Shown piece after piece: positions 47,233 through 57,570 of a DNA stretch of 64,000 nucleotides. The stretch is from Ipomoea triloba. Lineage: Eukaryota > Streptophyta > Magnoliopsida > Solanales > Convolvulaceae. The notes under the pieces are model-generated. The model ran no database searches, was not told where the DNA came from, and saw only the letters and a list, made by a program, of their open reading frames with translations. A program made the position numbers and the translations under genes. Where the stretch lies: NCBI RefSeq assembly GCF_003576645.1, contig NC_044925.1, forward strand, positions 2,917,869 to 2,981,868. Direction: 5' to 3'. How positions within the stretch are numbered: position 1 is the stretch's first letter; each line of letters opens with the position of its first letter.

Positions 47233-47624
47233 CTGACGGAAGAAACAAAGTTTAAAGGTTCTATTCGTTTGCTGACTTTTGTTTCTGTTTTTCTTTGATT
47301 TGATTCTTATTATCTCGGAATCCTCGAGATATGGGAGTGAGTGTACGACTTCTTCGGAGGATCTGTAAGGACTCAAGATTCGAGGTAGTGTCGGGGTGAG
47401 GAGTTTTCTGGGCTATTCCAATGTTTACTTGCGAAGACAAAAATGGAAAATGAATTATTTTCCTTTTTTATTTGTAACTTTAACATTTTTTTTAATACAC
47501 AAAATCAATTCTCATATAGGATGCTAATATTAAAGTAAAATAAAAATTCATTAATTAGAACAATCCAACTCAAAAACATTCATCATGAAATCAAAGAATA
47601 TTTAATCACTCCAACATTGTTGTT

Positions 47625-48373
47625 TGTCCATTGAGAGATTCATGAACCGTTATTGGTGGGGCTCTGGGAGTGAGAGGAGAATTCATTGGAAAGCCTAAGA
47701 TCGCTTGCCAAAGAAATTTGGGGTTGGGGTTCAAGGACCTGCGAGCATTCAATTTGACTATGTTGGGCAAGCAGGCATGGCGCTTCCTAACAGAATCTCA
47801 ATCGTTGGTTGCTATGATTTATAAAGCTAGGTATTACCCAAGGTCTTCGGATGCTTCTATAGGTTGTTACCCCAGTTACTGCTGGGGTAGTATTATGGCT
47901 GCCCACGGACTTGTCTCTTGGGGTGTAAGACGGAGGATTGGTAATGGTAGATCTACCTTAATTTAGGGATCTCCCTAGCTGCATGATAATCCAAGTCCAA
48001 TGGTACAAACACCCATGCCTAGATACTTGAGTGGTTCGTTGGTGTCTGGGTTGGATGACGAGGGAAGTATGTAGGACACTTCTATTTTGAATGATATTTT
48101 CAACCTGGAGGATGTGGCACGAATAACCAAGATCTCGCATTATGAAGACTCGTGGTTTTGGCATGGTGACCCAAAGGGTTGCTATTCTGTGAAGAGTGGT
48201 TATAGGGTCATTGTGGGTGATTATGATTTTGTAACCGGAGGTTTTGTTAAATGGAGCACCCTTTGGAAGCTTAAACTCCCACTAAAGTGGAAAACCTTTC
48301 TTTGGAGAGCCCTGGATGATACTCTCTCTGTTAGTACCTCTTATAGGTTAGATAATGTTAACATTTTTAGATA
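47625..48373 (+). pseudogene. LINE (non-LTR retrotransposon) reverse-transcriptase remnant
   Basis: In broken frames it encodes RIHWKA.DRL, then GLGFKDLRAFNLTMLGKQAW, RIGNGRST, and DSWFWHGDPKGCYSVKSGYR with LPLKWKTFLWRA: the C-terminal part of plant LINE reverse transcriptase followed by the zinc-binding RT domain. At least one frameshift and several stops (for example after RST) show it is dead. It lies head to head with HSFA4 and ends toward A-rich DNA at the gap. Confidence 0.85.
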
Positions 48374-48504
48374 GAACTGAGATATCTTAATAATGTAGTC
48401 TTAATGTTATTGAAAATTTTAAAAATATTAAACATGTTTAAAAAAAAAAATAAAGACATGGGTGGTGCAAATGTGAGATTAAAAAAAAAAAAAAAAAAAA
48501 AAAA

Positions 48505-48972
48505 NNNNNNNNNNNNNNNNNNNNNNNNNNNNNNNNNNNNNNNNNNNNNNNNNNNNNNNNNNNNNNNNNNNNNNNNNNNNNNNNNNNNNNNNNNNNNNNN
48601 NNNNNNNNNNNNNNNNNNNNNNNNNNNNNNNNNNNNNNNNNNNNNNNNNNNNNNNNNNNNNNNNNNNNNNNNNNNNNNNNNNNNNNNNNNNNNNNNNNNN
48701 NNNNNNNNNNNNNNNNNNNNNNNNNNNNNNNNNNNNNNNNNNNNNNNNNNNNNNNNNNNNNNNNNNNNNNNNNNNNNNNNNNNNNNNNNNNNNNNNNNNN
48801 NNNNNNNNNNNNNNNNNNNNNNNNNNNNNNNNNNNNNNNNNNNNNNNNNNNNNNNNNNNNNNNNNNNNNNNNNNNNNNNNNNNNNNNNNNNNNNNNNNNN
48901 NNNNNNNNNNNNNNNNNNNNNNNNNNNNNNNNNNNNNNNNNNNNNNNNNNNNNNNNNNNNNNNNNNNNNNNN
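48505..48972. other. Assembly gap (468 N) between poly(A) tracts
   Basis: The gap is preceded by TTAAAAA... (24 A) and followed by TTAAAAA... (23 A) in the same orientation. Frames reported through it are meaningless. Confidence 0.99.
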
Positions 48973-49663
48973 TTAAAAAAAAAAAAAAAAAAAAAAAGCA
49001 ATATATTGTAACTAGTTTAATTTCTTTATATAAAGAAGTATAAGATAAAAACTTTATGAAATTTTCACATGTTTTAGGCTTTTAGCCACCAACTATATAT
49101 TATTCAACTTGATTTTCACATCGAAGCTGGAGCTACAATTGCAAAACCAATATCATAATGAATCCAGTCTTTATCAACTTTACCCACCACCTATACATTA
49201 TTCAACTTATATATATATATATATATATATATAAATTACCATAAAGATTTTTTTTCACCAAAGTGATGCTACTTTTATCAAAAACTATTTTGTTAGTCCT
49301 TATTCTCCAATATGCAGTGAAAATTTTACATATATTTACAAAATTATCACTATATATCAAATTTCTTGTAGGGAAATCTCTTTCACGTTAATTAAACCCT
49401 ATATACACACAGAATGAGAGTTATCATCATCATTCTTATGCTAATATTAGGAAATGAGTTATGAACTGAATGATGTGATGTTATATATTGATAATCTTAT
49501 TTGTGAATATTAGGATATGAGTTATTTTCCTGGAAGAATGACATCTTGCTTAAGTTAAATATATTGTCATATATTATATTTCATTTTTTTAAACATAGAA
49601 TGAAAAATAAATATTTTTTTGAGCATAATTGTAATAAATTACGCCTAGAAAAGATTGACAAAC

Positions 49664-51381
49664 CTTGTTAAATGCAACAAATGCAACTGTCAGCACAAAA
49701 AAAAAAAAAAAAAGAAAAAAAAAAAAAAGCAAAATGGGAAGTCATGGGCAAAACAGAAGATGAGAGCAAGCTGCACCATAATCTGAGGAAGAAAAGAAAT
49801 GAGTTTCTCCAAGATTGAGAAATAGCGTTCATAATTCAGATATATGTGGTAGAAGTATATCGAAAAATTGTGCCTCGGGTCTGTACGAGTGAGATGATAT
49901 AACAATGCTTTATTCAAGAATTCCCATCCATATAGGTAGAAGAAAAATCCAGTTGAGATAAAGAACACAGAACCAGAAATAAAACCAAACGCATGTCTCC
50001 TCCAAGAAGTAAACATGCTCGTGAAGAAAGACCAAAGAGAATGCAGATCAGGAAGTTTTCTACGACTTGAACTCTTTGCTACCTGGGGCTTTCGAGCACT
50101 CCAATCTGTAAGTGTGGGTTTCTTACTAGGCTGGAAGTTTAGAGGATCAAGAAACAAAATAATTGGGAGTGCATACACTATAGGATAGATTCTCAAGTGG
50201 ACAACAAATCCATACCAAAGTGCAGCTTGTATAAGACAATCTGTGGTCACAAAAACATCAGACACATTAAAGATGAGTTTTTTACTTAAATGTACATAAC
50301 TGTTATGTATAGGAACTATGAATTAATCAAAGAAAGCCACATTAAATAGTACTAAATTTCATGTAACATTGTCTTAGAGCTAAAACCAACTGGCAAAATG
50401 AAGAAATGAAATAAATATGGGTTTAGTAACCTGCTCAATGAGCTAAGAAATTGCAAATGCAACTTGCACGGGGTAGCTCAGTTGGTTCCTAGGTGGTAGA
50501 TTGTGGACAAGGACAAAGGATCGAGCTTGACGACCGCAGTGTAGGGGTACACCCATTGTTGTGGGCTCCTTATGGGAGCCAAGCACTGGTCCTCTCAACT
50601 AATGGGCTACTAAGTCACCATGATTTAGCCATCCAATGTCCTGTCGGGTCGGGTGTGGGGACCTGAGGTGGAGAGAATTTTGCCTTTGTTGGCAAGGGTA
50701 AGAAACTGCAATGCAGGTATAAATCTTCCACAACTAATTTCTGAAGTTAAACTAAAAGATATTAAAGACTTACCATTCATGAGACCAACAATGATCCAAA
50801 GAGCCATAGCGCAAACAATGGGCTCACAGTTTCCACAAGTTCCAATGGTAAAGGTAAATGGATTGAAAAGCTAGACCATAACAGAATAGGTACTCAATTC
50901 CTCCGGCACCCCTCTTAGCTTCAAGATTTTGTGTATGAGAAACCCCACCAGCAGATCTGCCGCACGACACAATTAACATTTCAATATAGAAAGGTCCTTA
51001 GAGAACACTTTTGCAGCCAAAAGAAAGAAAAAAAGAAACTTTTTTTTAGAACTACAAGAAATTCAGAAAATAATAGCACAACTAAAATGGAATGTATAGA
51101 AATACCTGAAGCAGAAAAGAGGAATTTTCCCCAAGGGTGAAGGAAGGAATTGGGGATGCGAGGAAAGCGATTAAGGGTGAGTAGTGATAGGTGGATCTTT
51201 AGTAGGGGGAATCCCCTTTGGCCATCAAGGCAGCGGCGTCGGAGAATACAAGGTAGTCAATGTCGGTGTATTGAACTTCCATGTGTGTATCTTGCCATTC
51301 GCCGTAGAGGATCAAGAAGAAGCAAAGAAATGCAAAGAATAGCAGCAAAGAGCGGAGGTTCACCACCGCCATGGTTTTCAT
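49664..51381 (-). pseudogene. PIGM: GPI mannosyltransferase I (PIG-M/PEANUT1) pseudogene, 3'-truncated
   Basis: Recognisable exons on the minus strand: 51106-51381, 50774-50956 and 49664-50240, with good GT-AG junctions. The catalytic DxD region ([13 protein letters not shown]) and [21 protein letters not shown] and LLYHLTRTDPRHNFSIYFYH survive. PIG-M adds the first mannose to GPI anchors at the ER. Disruptions: TAA stop at 51199-51201; a 1-bp frame loss near 51155-51165 plus a missing codon before WGKFLF; TAG at 50871-50873 replacing the Trp before [10 protein letters not shown]; a Cys for the usual Arg in GT(R)GNCEP; and a 32-nt T/C tract at 49697-49728 that shifts the frame. The last exons (about 100 residues, VITAQYFVWFF onward) are absent, at least down to the gap. 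A functional copy is presumably elsewhere. Confidence 0.88.
50469..50635 (+). mobile_element. SINE-like retroposon in a PIG-M pseudogene intron
   Basis: GGGGTAGCTCAGTTGGTTCC (tRNA-like box A), GGATCGAGCTTGACGACC (box-B position), then CAGTGTAGGGGTACACCC and TGTGGGCTCCTTATGGGAGC. It lies between exons 2 and 3, antisense to the gene. No duplication was confirmed. Confidence 0.6.
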
Positions 51382-52160
51382 CAACGATTAGATTAAGCAA
51401 CTGCACAACTCAAACTGTAAGAATTAAATTAGCTAAAGCCATGTTAGCGAGTACAAAACTTTGGTTGCATATAGCATTATATGACGATTTCTTTTGGTTC
51501 CCTAGTAAAATACTTTAGAGAATTATTGTTTTGGAAATTTAGCCAATTGGACTTAGGTGGATAGCTTCATACAGTAAGTTAGGATATATGCTTCCACTCC
51601 CCAAACAGTTTATTTTAAACAACTCGAGCAAAGCTGAATTCAATACCTTTGGTTGTGATACTGAGACGGATAAATTGATGGTAGGTTCTTGCAGAGAGAA
51701 ATCATCTCTATTCTATCACAGCTGTCAGAAGCTTAAACATTGGCCTTGGTTACAAGAGCAAAGGGGGGAAATTGGCAACTCTTTGTGTTCTTGGACTCAG
51801 ATCCTGTTTTGGTCTGTCAACCTCATTTTCAAAACTCTCAAATCAACTTGCACTGGTAGTCTTGTCTTCATTGATTCACCATAGGAACTGTTGGCTTCGC
51901 ATCTCATTGAAGTTGTATTTGTGAGCTTAGTTCCAAACACCCTCTATTGGAATTTATGGTAGGGGTGAGGGTTTCATATTGTAGCATTTCAGAATTTTAC
52001 CATTCAAGACTTAGGGCATCCTTGTACTGCTAGACTTACAATGCCTTTTTATAGGTCATTTGTCATCTCAGGTTCCTTGTTTCAGCAACAAAGACATCAA
52101 CAGTCTTATAACTTTCCATATGCAACAAGGATTGCTCATAATCTTGCAGGAAACTGCAAT
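51382..52160. other. Region between PIG-M pseudogene and OTP43, nothing recognised
   Basis: No convincing coding sequence. It includes the OTP43 3' flank and the PIG-M upstream region. Confidence 0.45.
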
Positions 52161-52164
52161 AGAT

Positions 52165-53640
52165 TCACAATTTGAAATGGTGAGGAAGACGGCCAGATTC
52201 GCTTAGCAGCCTCAAGATCTCTCTTGCAAAATCTTGGTTGCCAGTGAGCAAAAGCCCATTTAAAACCCGATTGAAGGTGAATCTTCTAGGCAGAAATCCT
52301 CTACCCACCATTTCCACTAGCAACCTGCCAGCCACCTGCAAATCATCTGATTTCTTTCTAACAAACATTGAGCTGATCAAGATATTGTACGTGTCCAGAT
52401 TGGGTAAGCAATCCCCACAGTTCATTCTGTCAAATACCTCTAGAGCCTTCTCGATTTCTCCTTCATCACAATAGTAGCGGACAATAACATTGTAAGTCTG
52501 AACATTTGGCTCGCATTTATCGTCCTTCATTTTATCTAAATACTTCACAGCCTCATTCATCCTCCCTCTATGACACAATCCCCTAATAACCGCATTATAG
52601 GTCACGGTATTAGGCACATAACCTTTCCTCACCATCTCCTCAAACACCAAAATAGCATTTTCCACAGTATCCTTCTTACACAACACTTGAATCAAAGCAT
52701 TGTAAGTTGCAACTGAAGGAAGCACGCCAGCTCCAACCATCTCATTAAATATCTTCCGAGCTTTATCAACCTCACCAACAACTCCAAAACCATGAACCAT
52801 AGTTGTATATGTCACTATGTCAATATCACACTTCCGCTTCTTCATTTGCAAGAAAAATTCCCAAGCTTCCTTAATCTGACCTGCTCGAAGAAAGCCTTTA
52901 AGCATTATATTATATGTGGTTATGGTTGGATTCAATCCTCTCTCTACCATTTCCTTCAAAATGTTTTGAGCTTTAGGTGTTTGTTTAATCAAACAAAACC
53001 CATTCACAATTATGTTATAGGTAATAGTATCAGCTCTGAATTTACCCCTAAGCATCTTCAACAGCCTATAGGCCATCTCTGTACGCCTCAATTTGCAGAG
53101 TACATCAAGAAACGTATTGAAACAATTCAAATCCTGGGGGCAACCGTGTTTATGCATAGCCAAGAAAACCTTCAATGCCTTATCGGCTTTGCCAGCAGAA
53201 ATGTACCTTTCGATGATGATAGAGAATGTCTTGGGGCGAGGGCCGAGCCGTCGGGCCTGCATCCGAGCCACAAGCTTCCAAAGAGTCTTGTAGTCGCGCA
53301 TCCGGGCGGCGATATCTATGGCGTGGTCGAATGCAGCGGCAGAGTGAGCGTAAGATGGGTGGCGATCGAGGTGGTTGAAGAATTGGAGTGCCATAGGGCC
53401 GTGGTTCCAGAGGCGCTTGAGGACGGCTTGGACGAGCTCTGGGGTCCATTGGGTGAAGTTGTGGAGGGTTGAAGCTAAGGTCTTTGGGTCTTCCTTGAGG
53501 ATGTGGTTGGAGAGTGTAACAGCGTCTATTGGCTGGGCCGACGACAACACTGGAAGTGTAAGAGAGGCGGAGAGGTGGCGGGACAAAGAAAAGGGCTTAA
53601 CGGGGGCGCTGGTGGGGATTGTACTGTTGAGTCTGAACAT
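52165..53640 (-). CDS. OTP43: Mitochondrial P-class PPR protein, OTP43-like
   Basis: Intronless, 491 residues. The start is ATG at 53640 (MFRLNSTIPTSAPVKPFSLS); the frame extends four codons further but only to a TTG. The N-terminus is rich in Ser/Arg/Leu with few acidic residues, as in mitochondrial presequences. About eleven 35-residue PPR motifs follow, for example DTITYNIIVNGFCLIKQTPK, SVATYNALIQVLCKKDTVEN and NLDTYNILISSMFVRKKSDD, with no E/DYW editing domain. Sequence features throughout (QFFNHLDRHPSYAHSAAAFD, FNRVLNGLLLTGNQDFAREI) match OTP43, which in Arabidopsis is required for trans-splicing of nad1 intron 1 and so for complex I. The C-terminus ends with the family's short basic tail. 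Intact. Confidence 0.93.
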   Translation of the reverse strand: MFRLNSTIPTSAPVKPFSLSRHLSASLTLPVLSSAQPIDAVTLSNHILKEDPKTLASTLHNFTQWTPELVQAVLKRLWNHGPMALQFFNHLDRHPSYAHSAAAFDHAIDIAARMRDYKTLWKLVARMQARRLGPRPKTFSIIIERYISAGKADKALKVFLAMHKHGCPQDLNCFNTFLDVLCKLRRTEMAYRLLKMLRGKFRADTITYNIIVNGFCLIKQTPKAQNILKEMVERGLNPTITTYNIMLKGFLRAGQIKEAWEFFLQMKKRKCDIDIVTYTTMVHGFGVVGEVDKARKIFNEMVGAGVLPSVATYNALIQVLCKKDTVENAILVFEEMVRKGYVPNTVTYNAVIRGLCHRGRMNEAVKYLDKMKDDKCEPNVQTYNVIVRYYCDEGEIEKALEVFDRMNCGDCLPNLDTYNILISSMFVRKKSDDLQVAGRLLVEMVGRGFLPRRFTFNRVLNGLLLTGNQDFAREILRLLSESGRLPHHFKL

Positions 53641-53766
53641 TTTCTGGAGCAAGAAATGAATCGTGTCATTTTACATTAACTCGTCACTCATGTCAAGAAA
53701 TTTGTAAAGAATTAAAAAAATAAAAACAATTTTGTGACCTTATTCCACTTTTGTTTATTGACTACA

Positions 53767-55000
53767 GGGATGGAAATAGACCGAGCTATAGAAAATTAGG
53801 TCTGGGTCTGCTATGAAAATCTAAGGCCAAAACCTGAGCCGTATGTAGGCTTTTTGTTAGGCTAAGCCTGAGCCTATAATTGGTCTGGCCTCGGCTGAAG
53901 CCTTTTTAAAAGGCTATTTAATATGTAAGCCATTAAAATACTTCAAAGCCTATTTAAGGCCTACACGGTAAGAACACTTAATAAATAATTAAACAGTAAG
54001 AACTAAACAGGCCACAGCCGTAGGTAACATAATAAGTTAGTATTACTAACACTTAATAACAATAAAGAATATCATAGCAAAGTAGCAATGTTTATAAATT
54101 ATAACAGCAAAGTAACATACTAACACTTAATAACAATAAATCAATAATGAATATTGTAGCAAATTACCAATGTTTACAACACCAAAGTAGCAGCAAATTA
54201 GCAATGATTACACAGCAGACTCTTTATAACAGCAAACTAGCAATGCTTACACAGCAGACTCTTTATAACAGCAAACTGGCAATGTTTACAAAGCAGACTC
54301 TTTATAACAGCAAATTAGCAATGTTTACACAGCAGACTCTTTATAACTGAAAATTAGCAATGTTTATAATAGAGACAATCAAGATTCACTGAGCAGCACA
54401 AGAATAATTACTATGACTACAGAGTGTAAACACATAAAGCCCAGATTGAGATTCACCCTAAAAATCCAAACTTTAGTCAAGAAATCTACGCAATTTCTGA
54501 GATGAGAAGCAGCCAAATGGAATTCTAATCCCTTTGGATGGACTCGAAGCTAAGACGGGAAAGACCGAGTGGAACGTACCTCAGCAAATAAGAGAGCTTC
54601 TAGATATGGGAAGGAACGTATAGCAACGTCGTCAACTGCTGCTCGCAGTGGAGACTGGAGGCGAAGTTCAGCTCTCGCCGGCGCCGGGGCGTTGACCGGA
54701 AAGGCAGAAATCGCAGAAGTGCAGAAGGCATTGACTCATGGGAGCCGGGGAGGAGCAAAGATGCAGAGGACGGAGCGAAAATTGGGTAGGGATTTTACAT
54801 TTTAGGGATTAGGTTAATTATTATTATTATTATATTAAAAAAAATAGTTTTCAATTTGGTACGCTATCGGAACCGTTCGATTTAGAACAAAATGTTATCG
54901 ATTGAAAAATAGTTATAAATCGAAATCGAAATCGAATTAAAGCGGTTAGATCTGTTTCGGTTCAAACAAAAAGAATGAACCGAATTATCTACCCCTAATT
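53767..55000. mobile_element. Probable hAT-like remnant(s)
   Basis: The left side CAGGGATGGAAATAGACCGA and the right side (inverse: TAGGGGTAGATAATTCGGTT) resemble hAT termini, with GGCCT/AAGGC-rich subterminal words at 53820-53975 and TCGAAATCGAAATCGAAT at 54918. The flanks do not give a matching 8-bp duplication, so these may be two different truncated elements. A GC-rich 54540-54790 stretch encodes only a low-complexity frame with no recognisable protein. Confidence 0.4.
54190..54365. repeat. 39-bp minisatellite, about 4.5 copies
   Basis: Unit AGCAAATTAGCAATGTTTAC-ACAGCAGACTCTTTATAAC. Because 39 is divisible by 3, one frame reads as repeated SKLAMFTQQTLYN, but there is no gene context. Confidence 0.88.
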
Positions 55001-55153
55001 GGTATATATATTTGGAGTTACATTGTAAATACAAAAATATACGGAGTATTAGCTATACAATGTAGTGCGTAAGCAAAATAAATCATTTATTACGTAAGTA
55101 AAGGGTCAAGAAAATCTGGAGGTACATCATTTCACTCTGTGACTCTGTACGCC

Positions 55154-56869
55154 TAGGGGTGAGCAAACGGTCAGTCGGTTACATAACCGACCGAAATTTT
55201 TGACCCTCGTAACCGACCGAAGGTGGTTCTATGACCGACCGTCGGTTTGGTCGGTTACCAAAAAACCGACCAAAATTCAACATTCCAAATTCAAATGAAA
55301 AATTACATATGCATGCATACTGTTTAAACTTTTAGACCAAAATAAAAGTTACTGGCCACTGCTAGGCACTGCCCAAAAGTTCAAAGAGCAAATTCACAAT
55401 CAACAAAAAGTACAATCAACAAATTAATTTAAACCAAAGTGACAAACAAACTACAAAAACAATCCATGAAAAATTGAAGAACATTCTGCCAAATTGCTTC
55501 AATTCCTTCAAAGTTCAAACCTATATAATAAAACAATGCAAATTAAAACAAGCAGCAACATTGCAAGACAAGTAAACATTACAAAACACTAAACAGTAAA
55601 CACTCAAAAATGAAAATTAGAACTTTAAAACACAGGGCACTACTGCACAAGCACTCTAGCAGTAAAAGAAATAAAAAATTTACCAAATTAATTAAACACT
55701 TAAACTGTTAAACATGTAATAACATATTTAGTATTAAAAATAAAATGATTTATTCATAAAAAAAATACACTTAATAAAATATTGCCAATTAAAAAAATTT
55801 AAAACAAAAATTAAAAATTTACCTGAGGGGGAGGTTCGGAGGTGGACTGTCGGACGGACTAACTGGGCATCGTCGAGTGGGCGGAAAGGGATCACCGGTC
55901 ACCGGTGTCTGCGTCTCGACCAACTGGGCGTGATGGCGTGAGGGGCTAGGGCGGTGAGGCCGTGAGGACTGAGGGCGTAGACGGTAGACTTAGGCAGTTA
56001 GGCGTGGACTAGAGAAGTTTCGTAGAGCAACAAATCCAACAATGGAGGTTGGACCGTCGGAGAAGACGAGTGGATGGGAGAGCCGAGAGCATCGAGCCGT
56101 CGACTGAGGAGTGGGATTTGGGAATTGCGATTTGCGAATTTGCAATTAGGATTTAGGATTGTTAGATTTAGGATTGAATTTGCAATTAGGATTTAGGATT
56201 TAGGCGTGGGGCAAATTATGCTATGGACCCTTGCAAGGTGGACTTGGGTCCAAAAATACGTCGTTTTTGTCTTCTTTTTTTTTTCTTTTTTTTTTGTAAG
56301 TTAATAAACATATTGCTGAATATAGAGTTGTCCAAAAATGTGTGAATGTAGAGATTTCAAAGTGTGAATGTAGAGTATAGAAATCGTGAATGTAGATTTA
56401 TGATTGTGTGAATGTAGAGTTGTCCAGAAATGTGTGAATGTGGAGGTTTCAAATTGTGAATATGGAGTATAGAAATTGTGAATGTAGAGTTATGCATGTG
56501 TGAATCTGTAATAGAGTTAAAGAAGTTCTAGCAACTTGTAGCCTTGTAATGTGTGAATATGGAGTTATCAAGTTGTGAATGTGGAGTATAGGACCTGTGA
56601 ATATAGAGTTTTGAATGTGTGAATGTGGAGTTTACAAATTGTGAATGTAGAGTATAGTGTATGTGAATGTAGAGTATAGTTATTAAACATATAATCCTGT
56701 AATGTGTGAATGTGGAGTTTACAAATTGTGAATGTAGAGTATAGTGTATGTGAATGTAGACTCAGGTCCACCTTGCAAGGTGGACCTGGGTCCACGGCAT
56801 AACAACCCTTAGGCGTGGGCAGTGGGCTAGTGGGTTGGACTTTGAGCTCTCACTCTTATCAACTATGGG

Positions 56870-56926
<57 letters not shown>

Positions 56927-56934
56927 TATCGGTN

Positions 56935-56983
<49 letters not shown>

Positions 56984-57129
56984 TATCGGTCGGTGCCGAC
57001 TCTCAATAAACGTAGAAAAACTGAAAAACTGAATTTTTTTTGAAAGTAATAACCGTAACCGACCGATAACCGATTTTTTTGATCGATTAGCGGTTAGCGG
57101 TCGGTTAATCAATATTTTGCGCACTCCTA
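55154..57129. mobile_element. Non-autonomous hAT element with 8-bp TSD
   Basis: Left end TAGGGGTGAGCAAACGGTC and right end inverse TAGGAGTGCGCAAAATATTG are followed inward by GTCGGTTA/AACCGACCG-rich subterminal repeats on both sides. The 8-bp duplication TGTACGCC lies at 55146-55153 and 57130-57137. At 1976 bp it has no transposase frame. It contains a GGACC-type element (56213-56808) and two (TA)n runs separated by GGTTATCGGT and an N at 56934. TIRs plus 8-bp TSD place it in the hAT superfamily. Confidence 0.88.
56213..56808. mobile_element. GGACC-type element nested in the hAT, filled with GTGAATGTAGAGT repeats
   Basis: Left CAAATTATGCTATGGACCC-TTGCAAGGTGGAC mirrors right GTCCACCTTGCAAGGTGGAC..GGGTCCACGGCATAACAAC. 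The interior consists of more than a dozen GTGTGAATGTAGAGTT-type words (GTGAATGTGGAG, GTGAATATGGAG variants). Right-end sequence is shared with 19128-19320. Two nearly identical sub-blocks (GAATGTGGAGTTTACAAATT) lie at about 56620 and 56708. Confidence 0.65.
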
Positions 57130-57397
57130 TGTACGCCTCACCCTTGACTAGAGCTGGTTAAGGGGTTCCTATCCCTACAAATATACTAAATCACACAGCC
57201 TTTATATTGTACTATACTAATGAAGAATTACAATTCGAATAATCAAGTCAATATAGGATCGGTTAAAACGCGAATATTGGTGTATGCACGCTCCTTGATC
57301 CACATGAGGGCCTCGCACCATGCTAAAGCTTCTGTCATTTTCTGTATGCAACCCAAAAGGCCATTAACCACTATCACGAACATGCAATCCAAAGGGC

Positions 57398-57439
57398 CTA
57401 ATAACGCGAAGGTCGCAGGTTCGAGACCTGCATGGGCCA
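57398..57439 (+). pseudogene. tRNA-Ile(AAU) 3'-half fragment
   Basis: These 42 nt are identical to nucleotides 61671-61712 of the intact tRNA-Ile gene (anticodon loop to discriminator A). Upstream, GGCCATTA at 57359 vaguely recalls the tRNA 5' end, but the D arm is absent, so no cloverleaf forms. Downstream DNA (ATTACGATATTACCCTCA near 57488) also resembles sequence 3' of the intact tRNA, pointing to a partial local duplication. Confidence 0.85.
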
Positions 57440-57570
57440 AATTAATTTTAATTCCACATTAACATATAAATCGGCCCTTTATCTTATAATTACGATATTA
57501 CCCTCAGCCCTGCCAACTTGCCTAGATTCGTGCCATTACAGACGGCGCTTTCTTCCCTTTCTCTGCAAAA

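Noticed and set aside
48404..49001. Frames of about 190 residues spanning Ns
   Set aside because: Entirely or mostly assembly gap.
52792..53472. 226-residue plus-strand frame
   Set aside because: Antisense of the OTP43 PPR gene; no independent similarity.
54569..54805. 78-residue plus-strand frame in a GC-rich patch
   Set aside because: No domain or similarity, located within transposon remnants.
57243..57440. Minus-strand open frame containing GLEPATFALLG
   Set aside because: It is the antisense translation of the tRNA-Ile fragment, a well-known source of false protein predictions.
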